Shown here: positions 1-11,500 of the stretch, piece after piece
Layout of the letters: every line of letters begins with the position of its first letter
Numbering within the stretch: position 1 is the first letter of the stretch
Assembly: GCF_010093535.1 (NCBI RefSeq)
Contig: NW_022985171.1
Location: 15,779-79,778 of the forward strand
Direction of reading: 5' to 3'
From: Lindgomyces ingoldianus
Taxonomy: Eukaryota; Ascomycota; Dothideomycetes; Pleosporales; Lindgomycetaceae
DNA: 64,000 bases
Notes under the pieces: model-generated
The model's input: the letters and a program-made list of their open reading frames with translations, nothing else
The model's database searches: none
What the model was told of the DNA's origin: nothing
Made by a program: the position numbers and the translations under genes

Positions 1-950
1 TTTTCTACTTACTACTAACTGCTAGAGGTGGATGGTGTTTAATTCCACTAAAACCCTAAATGCAGCTAGCGCCTAATGCTAGCTAAGTACCACAACGCTA
101 TTCTTAACTACCTACAAACCATACAGATTGTCACGGTATCCTCCCCGGATCCTAGACATAACCGTATCGGACGCGTACTAGAGTATTATTAGTGCACGTC
201 TGACACAAACACGACACAACACAGACATGAACTTAAGCACAAACTGCCTTAACACTAACTAAACCTAGAACAGGCTTAATTTATACCTAAAGCGCTTAGA
301 CTTCTAAGCTAAGTATTTAATTACTAATTTCCTTCTAAACCTTCCTGTTCCTCACACAACGTCTTGTACCTACCATGATACCTCACATAGTAATTGAACT
401 AGACCTCCGTGAAGCTCTATAACCTTACTCGTGCACAATCGTGACACAGATGCATACAATATTACAGAATCTAGCTTGTAAAGCCTTTGTGAAACGTTTC
501 TGTCTATTATCTATGTACTACTAACTGCTAGAGGTGGGTGCTGTTTAATTCCACTAAAAACCTAAATACAGCTAGCACCTAATGCTAGCCAAGTACCATC
601 TATAATGCTATTCCTAACTACTAACAAACTATATAGATGCATATAATATTACAGAATCTAGCCTGTAGAGCCTTTGTAAAACGTTTTTATCTATTATCTA
701 TGTACTACTAACAGCTAGAGGTGGATAGTGTTTAATTCTACTAAAAACCTAAATGCGGCTAGCGCTTAATGCTAGCTAAGTACTATAATGCTATTCCTAA
801 CTACCTATAAACTGTATAGATGCATACAAAATTACAGAATCTAGCTTGTAGAGCCTTTGTAAAATGTTTTTATCTATTATCTATGTACTACTAACAGCTA
901 GAGGTGGATAGTGTTTAATTTTACTAAAACCCTAAATGCAGCTAGCGCCT
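1..950. repeat. Tandem array of ~183-bp units
   Basis: Units recur at about 504, 691 and 873, giving spacings of 187 and 182 bp. An earlier unit covers 1-128 plus 447-503 and is split by a solo LTR. Each unit holds the same landmarks in order: a ctattatctatgtact start, a gctagaggtgg motif, and a pair of gctagc blocks. The last unit breaks off near 950. No coding potential is seen. It may be a small satellite or a subterminal array of a larger element. Confidence 0.8.
129..446 (+). mobile_element. Solo LTR of Gypsy family A/B, 318 bp
   Basis: It begins TGTCACGG and ends CGTGACA. It is flanked by the 5-bp duplication cagat (124-128 and 447-451). Its length equals the LTRs at 36427-36744, 37730-38047, 43076-43393 and 53331-53648, to which it is a reverse-complement match. 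It keeps many CA/TG dinucleotides that are lost in those copies, so it is a young or RIP-sheltered solo LTR formed by LTR-LTR recombination. Confidence 0.93.
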
Positions 951-1018
951 CTTACTGCCTTGCTAAACAATTCTCTTACTAAAAACAGTTAAGACCTCTC
1001 TAATGCCTACCTTTTAAC

Positions 1019-1430
1019 TACTCTCTCTTCTGCCACAACGCCTATATAGCTTAACTGCTGCCTGCCTGTAGCTTTTGAACCTGTTTTCGTCCCTTTGCCT
1101 GAAAAAAACCCTACTGTCCCAGGTCTAACCTTATGCCTGTTTCTGCGGTTCATGAGCTGAGGTGGGGGCATATGGCAAACGACTCGACAAGGGAGCGAGA
1201 TCCAAACAAGGTGGAATGAGTGTATTGTAAGGTCTGAGGAGCTCGATAGAGCTCTGAGCTGACTATATACTGTACAAGATAGGAGCTATGCCTAATGAGT
1301 GAATAGTGCAGTACATGGGTATGATATCGCGTGAGACACGTGCGACAGTTTCTGCGGTTCATATTTGTTTAGATCTCAATACCTTGTTAACTCGCTTACC
1401 ATATGACCTCTTCTCAGCTCATGCAAGAGA
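1019..1430 (+). repeat. Left arm of an inverted repeat around the gene island
   Basis: With the 195-bp repeat at 1153-1347 (and one of its 14-bp flanks) removed, this arm reads as the reverse complement of 2521-2747. Shared landmarks are ctctcttctgcc, cgtccctttgc, ttatgcctgtttctgcggtt and catatgacc. The composition is normal (not RIP-degraded). It could be the terminal inverted repeat of a DNA element or two LTR-like pieces facing each other. No transposase is visible between the arms. Confidence 0.75.
1153..1347 (+). mobile_element. R repeat copy 1 (195 bp), inserted in the inverted arm
   Basis: It begins TGAGCTGAGG and ends GTGCGACA. It closely matches 56043-56240 in the same orientation. 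It is flanked on both sides by the 14-bp direct repeat gtttctgcggttca (1139-1152 and 1348-1361). The reverse complement has TG...CA ends and a TATATAG box, which resembles an LTR, but 14 bp is too long for a normal LTR target duplication. No coding region is seen. Confidence 0.75.
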
Positions 1431-1638
1431 AAGTTCCTTGCATAGACAACTTCTGAACCAAGAGAGGTCTGGTGCCGTACAGGGGTAGCCCAGTCCGTGC
1501 TTACATTATGGCTGGAGCGACGGCGTATTCATATTATCACTAGTTCAGCATTAAGTGTAATGCGTGTACTATCCAATCATGTTCTATTACTCTTTCTACT
1601 GCAATCCCAACTGAATCTCAATACGCTCTAGTACCTCT
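1431..1638. other. Spacer 3' of the GPI-type ORF
   Basis: Unique-looking sequence of normal composition between the left inverted arm and the stop codon of the minus-strand ORF. It presumably holds that gene's 3' UTR. No other feature is recognised. Confidence 0.4.
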
Positions 1639-2079
1639 CTACACCAACCCCCCAAACACTCCCAACATCCCTAATCCAAAAACCATCCACCCCATCCTAC
1701 TCAACCCCTCCATCCTCCCCGCACTCCCCTCCCCCGTCGCACCCGGACTCGGACTCTGCATCACACTCGCCGTCCCACTCGCCGTCGCACTTCCCGTCGA
1801 CGTCGGCGTACTATGCGTCACATTCTGACTCTGCACAGTTCCAAACTTCTGCCCCTCTGCATTCGCTGCAACGCAGTCCGCGACCTCCTGCGTTGTTGTC
1901 GGAAGAGTGACATTGCAGTAAATCATGCATGGATTGGAAGCGTACTGCGCGACTGGCGCGCCCTGGCAGCAGGACTGGAGGAGCGAGGTGAAGTTGTTGA
2001 CGTTGGGGATGCCGACGTAGGCGTTGTTGAGGAAGGGGTTGGAGGATATAGTGCTGGCGCTGCAGTTGTTTGCTGACAT
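1639..2079 (-). CDS. Small Cys-rich protein with GPI-type C-terminus (146 aa, N-terminus uncertain)
   Basis: The 146-residue ORF has normal codon composition, unlike its RIP-degraded surroundings. Six cysteines lie at residues 6, 37, 38, 51, 55 and 69, in a C-CC-C-C-C pattern. Residues 89-120 are Ser/Thr-rich. Residues 131-146 form a hydrophobic tail running to the C-terminus, as in GPI-anchor signals. The 37-69 core (CC, then a C-M-I-Y-C motif, then a final C) resembles small secreted or wall proteins of ascomycetes, but no named family is claimed. No signal peptide is encoded at this start. The frame stays open upstream to an ATTTTCAG acceptor-like site at 2105-2107, so a signal-peptide exon may lie further upstream, though I could not find one in 2108-2366. 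The island lies between inverted repeats inside transposon DNA, a setting in which fungal effector-like genes are often found. Expression and function are unknown. Confidence 0.6.
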   Translation of the reverse strand: MSANNCSASTISSNPFLNNAYVGIPNVNNFTSLLQSCCQGAPVAQYASNPCMIYCNVTLPTTTQEVADCVAANAEGQKFGTVQSQNVTHSTPTSTGSATASGTASVMQSPSPGATGEGSAGRMEGLSRMGWMVFGLGMLGVFGGLV

Positions 2080-2520
2080 GGTTGGTGTTGCGGTGTGCTG
2101 GGTCTGAAAATAGAATGGTATATGAGGCTATAAGGTTCAGGTTTCCAGTTCCAGGAGCGGGGGGCTTTGTTAGTTATGTGCGGGGTTCCTTGGTGGGAGG
2201 GAGAAAGATTAGATGGATCGGGATGCGAGATCTCCAAAGGCTGCGTGCACTTAGTTTGCGAATGCAAGTCATCTTTGCGTCGTCTGCGAACTTTTTGTAG
2301 AAGGTTGACGTTCCCGGGCGTTCGCTGACATGGGGCTTGATGGACAGGCGACCAGCTGCGCCACATTCAAAATAGCGAGGGATCTTTCAACAGACCAACC
2401 GGGAAGCTGCGACATCTTTAATCGGGCCGCCTGTGGATCTTTAGGGGATGCCGTTCATCGTTTATCGTGCACCAGGCTGCGCCGCTATGTATACTTGTGG
2501 CAATGCACGAACGTTGGACA
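2080..2520. promoter_or_regulatory. Upstream region of the GPI-type ORF
   Basis: Normal-composition DNA between the ORF start and the right inverted arm. It should hold the promoter and possibly a missed 5' exon or a 5'-UTR intron ending at the cag at 2105-2107. Short ORFs on both strands show no recognisable domain. Confidence 0.35.
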
Positions 2521-2747
2521 GTCTTGTATGAGCCAAGAAGGGGTCATATGGTAAGCAAGTCGACAAGGTATTGAGATCTAAAGAAAGTGGATTGTGGATG
2601 GATTGTAGATTTCATGAACCGCAGAAACAGGCATAAGGTTAGACCTAGGACAGTCAGGTTTTTTCAGCGCAAAGGGACAAAAACAGGTTCACAAGCCATA
2701 GGCACGCAGCGGCTAAGCTATATAAGCGTTCTGGCAGAAGAGAGATG
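2521..2747 (-). repeat. Right arm of the inverted repeat around the gene island
   Basis: It is the reverse complement of 1019-1152 joined to 1362-1430, with a few small differences. Its first ~70 bp (tgagccaagaagg onward) is also related to the start of the R repeats at 1153 and 56043, so the arms and R belong to one family. Confidence 0.75.
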
Positions 2748-2838
2748 TTACGTTATCCACTTACTGGTCACGTGCTCGTGAGGACGTGAAGTTCGGTGCG
2801 CGGGCGCAGGTTAATAGTGACACGAAAGGAGAGGGTAG

Positions 2839-3130
2839 TGTAATGATTCTCACGAATCGTTCCATCTCGGATCGCTCGGATCCTATCCGAAGGGTCCCCG
2901 TATCGGCCCCGACCATGACTCGACCCTGTCCCCCGCAGTTACCCCTATTCCCTCATGTACTTAGTCGCACCTCGCCCCTGTAGCTAGCTTAGTAGTTTTC
3001 TAATATCCTTTTGTCCAAGGCCTATAGGTGTTAATAGAAATTCCTAGGTTCTAAGTCCCCACGCACTTCTATATGCCTCTAAGTGGATTTCTACTGCATT
3101 TAGACCTATTGTCTTCCCTATGCTGTTACA
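2839..3130 (+). repeat. E1 5' LTR
   Basis: 292 bp, starting TGTAATGATTCT and ending CTGTTACA. Its outer ~150 bp is rich in CpG and nearly unmutated, while the inner part becomes AT-rich, so mutation load changes within one LTR. Ten other LTRs of this family occur in the window. Confidence 0.9.
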
Positions 3131-4159
3131 TTATATTAGAAAACTTACTTTTACTAGTAATAGCCTTATTAATAATATTACATTAATTATTTATTTAACT
3201 ATATTTAAGTCTAAAAAGTGTTTAATTTAGTTTAAGTTATAGTTTTTATACACTATTACATTAAATTATTTAGTTATTATAAATAAAATCTTAAAGACTT
3301 TTTATTAACTAAAGCCTTTAATTTTAGAACTTTCTATCCTCTATAATTAAGATTACCTTTAAAAAAGTTATAAAAAGTGTGCTAAGGTAGAAACTTAAAG
3401 ACTACTAATAACTTATTAGAATTAAAGATAATTACTAATGCCTAACTCTTAACTACTCTTAGACCTTAGTATAAAGCTTGTAACACGCTTTAGCTACAGC
3501 TAAGGTAAAATGCCTACTACTAGAGCTAAATAACTACTAACTTTAATAGATAAACTTTTTTTTATAAGACCTAAAGCTAAAAACTTACTAGATTTACAGT
3601 TAAACTCTAGTAATATAGCCTTTAAAAACTAAGTAGCTTAATTAAAAGCATAAATTAAACAGCTAACTAAATTAAAAACTATTAGTTTTAATTAACCTTT
3701 ACTAACTACTAAATTACCTCTAATAATGCCTTAAATTACCTCTGCTATACTAATAGTAAGAGACTTTTTAAAGACCTTAAAGCTTTTTTAAAGCTACCTT
3801 ACTAAACACACGCCTAAGATTAAGAACCTTATAAATAGCAAAAAACCTATGTTTAAATAATAGTAAGCCTTTATTATAGATAGACTTAACATTAATTTAG
3901 ATTACTATTAGAGTAAGTGTGCATGCATAGCGTTAGTATAGGGACACACTGCTAGTATCGCAAAGGAATACCTAGAGCCTAGATACTTAGCTAAATTAGA
4001 TAACTTTTAGTTTAAAAACATAAAAAAAATAATTAAGCTTTTATAAACTTACTTTATTACTAGTAATAAAGAAATAAAGGCGTAACAAGTGTTTTAAACT
4101 TTAAAGATAAGTAAAGAAGAAGTGTTTTTTACTTTTAAAGCTTACTTTATTAGTGCTGC
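3131..4159 (+). pseudogene. E1 5' internal region (leader and gag start), RIP-degraded
   Basis: It begins ttatattagaaaac, the same bases that adjoin the 5' LTRs of E2 (minus strand, below 28919) and E3 (below 33627), so this is the primer-site side. The rest is AT-rich with stops in every frame. The cognate sequence in E2 lies on the minus strand around 27600-28918. No intact protein remains. Confidence 0.7.
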
Positions 4160-4439
4160 TGTTGAATAGGCTCTGACAGCTAGCTGCTTATGGTATAAGC
4201 ACTTAAGTAGCAAGAGTAAGAGTGGTGTACAGTGTGCACAGCGTATAAGGTAGGTAAGGTAAGGGCAACATGTTTCTAGTTCTATTACTCTTGTCTTTCC
4301 TTTATATAGAGGAAAAGGGGGATATCTAGATGTTTACGCACAGAGGTTTGCACACAAGCATTATGTAACATAGATACGTGATCCTGCTTATGCGCAATTG
4401 CTTGTATCTAGGCTGCGACGCTGCTGCTGCGTACAGACA
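4160..4439 (-). repeat. F 3' LTR (left)
   Basis: 280 bp, TGTTGAATAGG...CGTACAGACA on the plus strand. It differs from the right copy by C-to-T and G-to-A changes, many at former CpG sites. Confidence 0.85.
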
Positions 4440-7400
4440 CTAGCAACTTTTCTTTTTGTTTAAAGAGTTGCCTTCTGTACGCATTACCTCCCTTTTATCT
4501 ATGTAGGTCTATCTAATTACATTCTGCTTTTACTCTACTCTATTTATTAAAACTTGCCTTAGTAATGCTGTACATTAAGATAAGCTAGTTACGCTATGTA
4601 AATAGCTTTATAAATAGTGTAAAGCATTTTAGGCTATTATTATCTAGCCTTTGTGCGCTTGCCTTATAAGTAATTTAGCAGTGTATAAACTGTTTTGTGC
4701 AGGGTTTTATGCTAAAATAGTGTGGGATCTTTGCGTAGGCAAGTGTGTAGAGAGGTGTATATAATAAGGTCTTCTTTTTTTTTTTACCTTCTTTTCTTTA
4801 TTCTTTACTCTTTAAGCCCTACTGTACTATTCCCTAGCTCTTTTCTCTTTTTATACAGTGCTAACAGTGACAGATACTCCCGCCTGCACACACACACACA
4901 CAGAGAGAGATGTCTCTCCAGCCTTCCTCCTCTACCTCTAGCGCTGTTAGTGCAGGCGTCTTTAACGTCCTTGTGCAGTCTAGCAGCCTAGGGCGCATCT
5001 GCGTTACCCTCTTAACTAGTTCTGCTACTAATTAGTAGTTTATTTAGTGTCTTAGTATAAATATATAAATTCTTTAGCTTTTTTACTTTCTTTTTATATA
5101 AAATGCTAATTATAGATAGGCTAAGAAGTAGCATATAGTAGCTTTACTATTTTATAATATTAATATTATTTTACCTACTAGCACTAATCTGCAGCTGTAG
5201 GCAGCAAAGGTTATATATTATAAGAGGTACTTCTATGTAGTTTTAGTCTAGAGTTGCAGTTAAGTCTTAGTAACTTTATATACTTATTATTATAGTAGCA
5301 CTACTAGTGCCTTTTCTTTTATTAAGTGTTATGTGTTAGCTAACTTCTAGGCTAATGCCTACGCCTTATGCGTATAGTAGAGCTGTGGTCTGCATTGTAA
5401 CTACTATATATAAGGGGTGGTGGCTTTTTCTTCTCTTATATACTAGATAAATAGACTGTCTTTTTTACATATTCTTTTCTTCTAATTTTATAATAAAAAA
5501 AAATAAGTGTGTATAATAAAAAAAATAAAAAAGATAGGCCTTATATAAAGATGTTATTAGTCTAGTTAGTTTAAAGCATTTTTGCGTACAGGATCTAGCT
5601 AGTCTATAGATGCTTTTATCTAAATAAAGAGGCAGTTAGTTAAGACTAATAATTAAAGAGCCTAGTTTAGTGTTTTCTTTATATATGCATCTACTAAGTT
5701 GTTTTTACTATTAATTTACTTTATTTTAGTAATTTCTCTTTTTTTATATAATTTATAAAGTAACATAATATTAATTATAAGTTACTTTTTACTAGTAGTG
5801 CCTAGCTTAATAAGGTAATTATATAAAGACCTTAAATCTATGTAGATTACTACTAAAATTAGTAGTAGTTTAAGTGTTTATATAATTTACTATAAAGTTG
5901 TACTAAGTGTAATTATATTATTAAACTCTCTAACTATTCTGTACAGTTTACTAGTAAGAACACTTTTAGCTACTTTTTTACACTTAGTAGAATTCTAGTG
6001 TATAATGTTGCCTAGTATTTTAAAGTAGTTGCTTTACTTTATATAGTTTTTATTACTTAATATAATTAAAAATTCTAGCTATAAGCTAAGGTTTTTATTA
6101 TTAGTAAATAATCTATTTATAAAGATAAACAGCTTTACATAATTAAGCTATAATAGTAGAAAGGTAAAACTACGCTTACTGCTATCTATCTACTATTAGA
6201 TTTATGTGTTAAGTGTGTTAATGTTATTATATAAAAGGTCTATAGTTTATGCAGTAATAGAGAGGTTAAATGCTGCCTCTAGTTAACATATAGATGCAAT
6301 GTATGCCCCTTTTATATATTGCTTAACATATTGTTGTGCAGCATCTTTATTTTTTAGGTTAATTATATAAAGGTAGCTTACTTATCTTTTTTAAGTAAAA
6401 ACTACTATATTATGCATAAGTTTAATCTTTCTACTATTAAACTTAATAGGCTGCTTCTTTACTAGAATAGTTTTACTCTTTATATAAAACTTTACTTTTT
6501 ATAGTTTTTTCTTTTCTCTTTACGCAAAATTCTTTGTTATAATGCTTAAGGTGTTATACAAACGCTTCTAGTTATTTTTAAGGCCTACATTGTGCATATA
6601 GTGCATATTTGCCTAACCTTCTAGGATATCTAGAAAGATGTCTATATACTAAGTTTTCTAAATATTTAGCTATTAACATAAATTAATAAAGATCTTTATT
6701 TTATTTATAAAAATGTTATATAGTTAACTTATATAGTTATTATTTTTTTTTTATACTTTTTAGAATTATATAATCTTGTCTGCTAGAAGTTTTTTTTTAG
6801 TAGTTTCCCTCTAGAGTAGATGTTTGTACAGGTTGTAATGTAGTATAGATTGTGCAGGTGGTATTAGTAGTGCATACACTACTGCAGGCGGTAGTGTGTA
6901 CGATTAAGGGTGTGGAGCAGGCGTTAGGTAGAGTGGCATGTATTGTTTGTACAGTAATTAGTGTAGTGCTAGCTAAGGTGTAAGAGCAGGTAATACTAGT
7001 ACATTTAGTGTTAATAGCAGCATTGTGTTTAGTCTGCTTCTGTGCAGAGCCTTATATAGTAATAAGGGTTATGTATAAAGCCTTTTTAGTGCAATTACTT
7101 TCTTTTATACTATATTATATAGCTTCTAGGCTTAGGTACCTTTAGTGCCTAGCTGTAGTGTAATTCTCTTATCCTCTAGCACTTATATAAGCTCCTTTTT
7201 AAACGCGCAGCTAAGTGCTAAGAAGTCTTATAGTATTTATTTTTTAAAATTTTTTATATACATACTTAGAACAGTAGCGCCCTTCTAAGTTATTATATGT
7301 AGATTAGTAATTATATAACTTATGTATAATTAAGTTTATAAGCTTATTAGAGCTTTTAACATGTTAATCTTATTATTCTAGTACTCTAGGCTAGTCTTGT

Positions 7401-7958
7401 TTTGTAGTGTTACCTCTAATATCTCTATGTCTTTTATAAGTTGTTTATATAATAAGAATTACTTCTTATTCTTTCTATTATTATATAGAGTTATTAGTTA
7501 CTAATAGGATTTTATTATAATAGTATAGTTAATTGCTTTTCTAGTAGATTACATAGGTACTGCTGTTATCTAGCTGCTAGGTTGTGCAGCTTTAATAGCT
7601 TTAGTGTGCACCTTACACTATCTCCTTCTTACTTTGTACAGTAGCAGAGCTTGCTGTATAATGTAAAGGATTAATGTGCTATTATCTAGCTACTAAGTTG
7701 TGCAGCTTTAGTAGCTTTAGTGTGTGTCTTACACTATTTTCTTTTTGCTTTATACAGTAGTAGAGCTTACTATATAATGTAAAAAATTAATCTACTATCC
7801 TAAAAAATAAGTAACTAAATAAAGTACTTTATAGAGTGTAAGTACTCTACTATTACTCTTCCTAAAAGATAGGTAACAAAATAAAGTACTTTATAAAGCA
7901 TAAGTACTTTATTATTACTCTTGCTAATTTATAGTTAATTAAATTAACTACTAATTAG

Positions 7959-8238
7959 TGTTAAATAGGCTCTAACAGCTAGCTGCTTATAGTATAAGCA
8001 CTTAAGTAGCAAGAGTAAGAGTGGTGTACAGTGTGCACAGTGTACAAGGTAGGTAAGGTAAGGGTAACATGTTTCTAGTTCTATTGCTTTTGTCTTTTCT
8101 CTGTACAGAGGAAAAGAGGGATATCTAGATGTTCGCGCACAGAGGTTCGCGCACGAGCATCATGTGACATAGATACGTGATCCTGCTCGTGCGCGATCGC
8201 TCGTATCCAGGCCGCGACGCTGCTGCTGCGTACAGACA
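7959..8238 (-). repeat. F 5' LTR (right)
   Basis: 280 bp. Its last ~150 bp keeps many CpG sites (for example gcgcgatcgctcg) that are mutated in the left LTR, so it serves as the near-ancestral reference for the pair. Confidence 0.85.
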
Positions 8239-8303
8239 GCTGCTGTTAAAGAGTCTGTATTAAAGTTAAAATAGTTCTTCTACTTATAGAAAAAGATACT
8301 GCC

Positions 8304-8595
8304 TGTAGCAACTCTTACAAATTATTCTATCTTAGATTGTTTAGAACCTATCTAAAGAGTCTCTATATTAGCCCTAACTATAACTTAATCCTGTCCCCTA
8401 TAGTTACCCCTATTCCTTTATGTATTTAGTTGCACCTTGCCTCTGTAGCTAGCTTAGTAGTTTTCTAATATCTGTTTGTACAAGGCCTATAGGTGTTAAT
8501 AGAAATTCCTAGGTTCTAAGTCCCCACGCACTTCTATATGCCTCTAAGTAGATTCCCACTGCATTTAGACCTATTGTCTTGCCTGTGCTGTTACA
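8304..8595 (+). mobile_element. Solo LTR of family E inside E1
   Basis: 292 bp, starting TGTAGCAAC and ending GCTGTTACA, flanked by the TSD ctgcc (8299-8303 and 8596-8600). It is a later insertion of the same family into its own interior, reduced to one LTR. Confidence 0.88.
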
Positions 8596-11500
8596 CTGCC
8601 TAGCTTAAAAGTACTAAATTTAGGTTTTAAACACACTTAGAAAGGCTTCTTTAAGATAATAGTAGCCTACCTAACAGCCTATAACATAGAAAGAAGAAAC
8701 ACCTTTACTATTTTAAAGTAAACTATTAACTACACCTAACACTTTAATATTAAACCTATTATAGATTAATCTTAGAAGGTTTTTAGTAATACATCTAAGG
8801 TAGTATACTATTCTAGTGCATCCTAACCTGCACATATGTTAGTACTCTAATCCACTCTAGCTACCTACTATCAACCTAGCTAGACACCTGCTTTTAAAAG
8901 ACAAACAACTTCTAGCAACTGTTATAATTATAGTAAACTAGAATATTTTACTAGCAATTTTTTTATTCCTAGAGTATAAAAAATTAAAGTAAAGTAATAA
9001 AAATCTAAAGAAGAGTTTATAGATGTAAATAATTATAACTTAGATTCTTTTTAAATAAGAAATAAAAACACCTAAAAGAACTTTTTATCTTAGGCTTAAA
9101 TAAGTATAACCTAGTAAATATTAACTTATTACACTTGTTTAAAGAAAAACATTTTTAAGTCCCTACTATATTATACTTAAAAGGCATTAGAGTTTAAGTA
9201 AATTTCTTAGTTAATACTAGCGCACATAGTTTCTTATTTATTAATAGAACAACTGCTAAGTTCTTTTTCTAATGCTTTTATGTTCTTATCTAATGTTTAC
9301 TTTTTAAAGTTATAGTTAAGAGTTTTTAAGACTAAATCTAAGTTTCTATCTACTAGTATATCTACCCGCACACATAAATTAATAGTAGAAGCATTTAAAA
9401 CTGCTTTTTTATTATTATAAACCTTAGCTTCTAGGATTATATTATTAGCATTAAATAGCTACATTATTTTAAACTCTAACTAAATATAAAGAAGAATTAG
9501 ATTATATAGCCTAATAAGTATTCTACTACTTATAAACCTTTACTGCCCTTGCTTATGCAATTAAACTAGCCTGTGCGTAATAAAGAAGTAGAGTTAGATA
9601 TTAGACAACACAACACACTATAAGAAAAAGACTACATTTAGTAGTTATACAGCCTAATAATTAACTGCATTAAGGGTTTACTAAGGCTACTAAAATTATA
9701 CTGCTCTTCTATTACTTATAGTCTAAAGACACTTAAATTATTTATCTACCTATCTGTTAAGAAGTTTAGAACAGGTTTAAAGAACATTTATTCCTTTACT
9801 ATTACTCTTATCTTAGTAAATGCTTTTTATTTTAATATAAAAAAAAGAATAAGTTATTTTTAACTTTTATTTATAAAATTAAGTAATTAATTAAAGATAA
9901 ATAAGCTTTATAGTTAAACACTAAATATAAAACTAAAGCATTAGTAAACCTCTAATTACTGTTTAAATACTATTAGTACTAAGATGTCTTTAGCTACACT
10001 ACAGCTTACTAGCTACTAGTATATTGTCTATACAACTATAAGATTATCCTTACAGAGCCTCTTTCTAACAGTTACAGCCTGTTATACAAACAGAATGTTA
10101 AGAAGCTAGACATAATAAAGAAATATATAATAACTAATCTAAAATATAGCTTTATTAAGTAGAGTTAGAGCCCTTTTACATCTTTTATCTTTTATGTACA
10201 GAAACTAAATAGCAACTTATATATATATGTTAATTACTGCAAACTTAACACTCTTACCTGTAAAAATGTGTATCTAATACTGTATATAGACAAACTTTTA
10301 TTAAAACTTACTAAGGTAGTAATTTTTACTAAGTTTAATATTTACATAGCCTTTAATAAAATTAGAATAGATCTAAGCTTTAAAAAGTGTACTACTTTTT
10401 AGACATAATATAAAACTTATAAATATAAAGTTTTACTTTTTAGATTATGTAATAGTCTAGCAACTTACTAGTGCTATATAAATAACATATTAATTAACTA
10501 TCTAAATAATTTCTATATTACCTATCTTAATAACATTCTTATTTACTCTAAAAATAAGGCAACTTATACCCTTTATATTAAAAAGGTTTTAGAGAGGCTA
10601 TAGTAAGCAGGATTATAAATAGAGATTAAGAAAAGTAAATTTTATGTTACTTAAATAAAGTATCTTAGCTATATACTTTTAAACAAAGGACTAGAGGTTA
10701 ACCTAAAGAAAGTAGAGGTGCTACGCAACTAGCAGGCGCCTACTACTATAATAGGTGTAAAATTCTTTCTAATCTTTACTAGATTCTATTAGCAATTTAT
10801 TCTAAAATTCTTTTATATAGTAAAACTAATTATTACGCTTTAGAGTTCTACTACTTCTTTTATATAGACTTTAAAGTGTAATATAGCTTTGAAAAGCTAA
10901 AGTTTAAGCTACTAAAAATACCTACTCTTTGCTATTTTAACTTTGTGTTATAAACAAAAATTAAAGCTAACGCTCTTAATAAAGTAGTAGCAGGAGTTCT
11001 ATCTTAGGAACATGCTAATAAAAATTAGTGCCTTATTTTATTCTATAGTAAAGTCCTATCTAGTTTAGAGCTAAACTAGGAAATACATAATAAAAAGCTA
11101 TTTATAATTATTACTATATTTAAATAATAAAGGCCTAAGCTTACATTAGCAATAATAAGCACTCTAGTATATACTAATTATTAGTTATTAGAGTACTTTA
11201 TAATAACAAAGGTGCTAAATGCTTATTAAGTTTGTTAAGCTAAAAAGTTAGCTTAGTATTACTTTTAAATTAAGTACACCTATAGTAAGAACAACACTAG
11301 GGGAGACATTCTTAGCTATTGCAAATAAGACATAAAAAATTTAAAAGCAGCTTAAACTAATAACTAGTTAAAGGTTCTACTTAGACTACACTAACTCTAC
11401 TTTTAAATTAATAAGAAATTAGCCTAGTACTATATTACTTAAACAACAACTTAAGTAACCTTACTAAATGTTATAGAAAGACTAGACTAGGTTATGTCTT

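Larger units (their letters stand above)
4160..8238 (-). mobile_element. F: 4.1-kb LTR element (Copia-like) inserted in E1
   Basis: Two 280-bp LTRs (4160-4439 and 7959-8238) sit inside the TSD gctgc (4155-4159 and 8239-8243). A purine-rich tract (aaaaagaaaagttgctag, minus strand) adjoins the left LTR, and the site after the right LTR on the minus strand begins ctaattagtagt, exactly as in Copia element C. This indicates minus-strand sense and a Copia-type relative. The 3.5-kb interior is RIP-degraded and I could not read a reverse transcriptase, so the superfamily is inferred. Near the 5' end are tandem duplications with 116-bp (7565/7681) and ~62-bp (7798/7861) periods. A GC-richer stretch lies around 6810-7070. 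Confidence 0.75.

Noticed and set aside
1..950. CRISPR-like repeat array
   Set aside because: Units are long and fully repetitive with no spacers, and the genome is fungal.
1923..2366. 147-aa minus-strand ORF
   Set aside because: Overlaps the Cys-rich ORF in another frame and is Pro/Ser/Thr-biased as expected of a shadow frame.
4722..4991. 89-aa ORF with a Phe/Leu-rich stretch
   Set aside because: Encoded by T-rich low-complexity sequence inside the interior of element F, antisense to its inferred direction.
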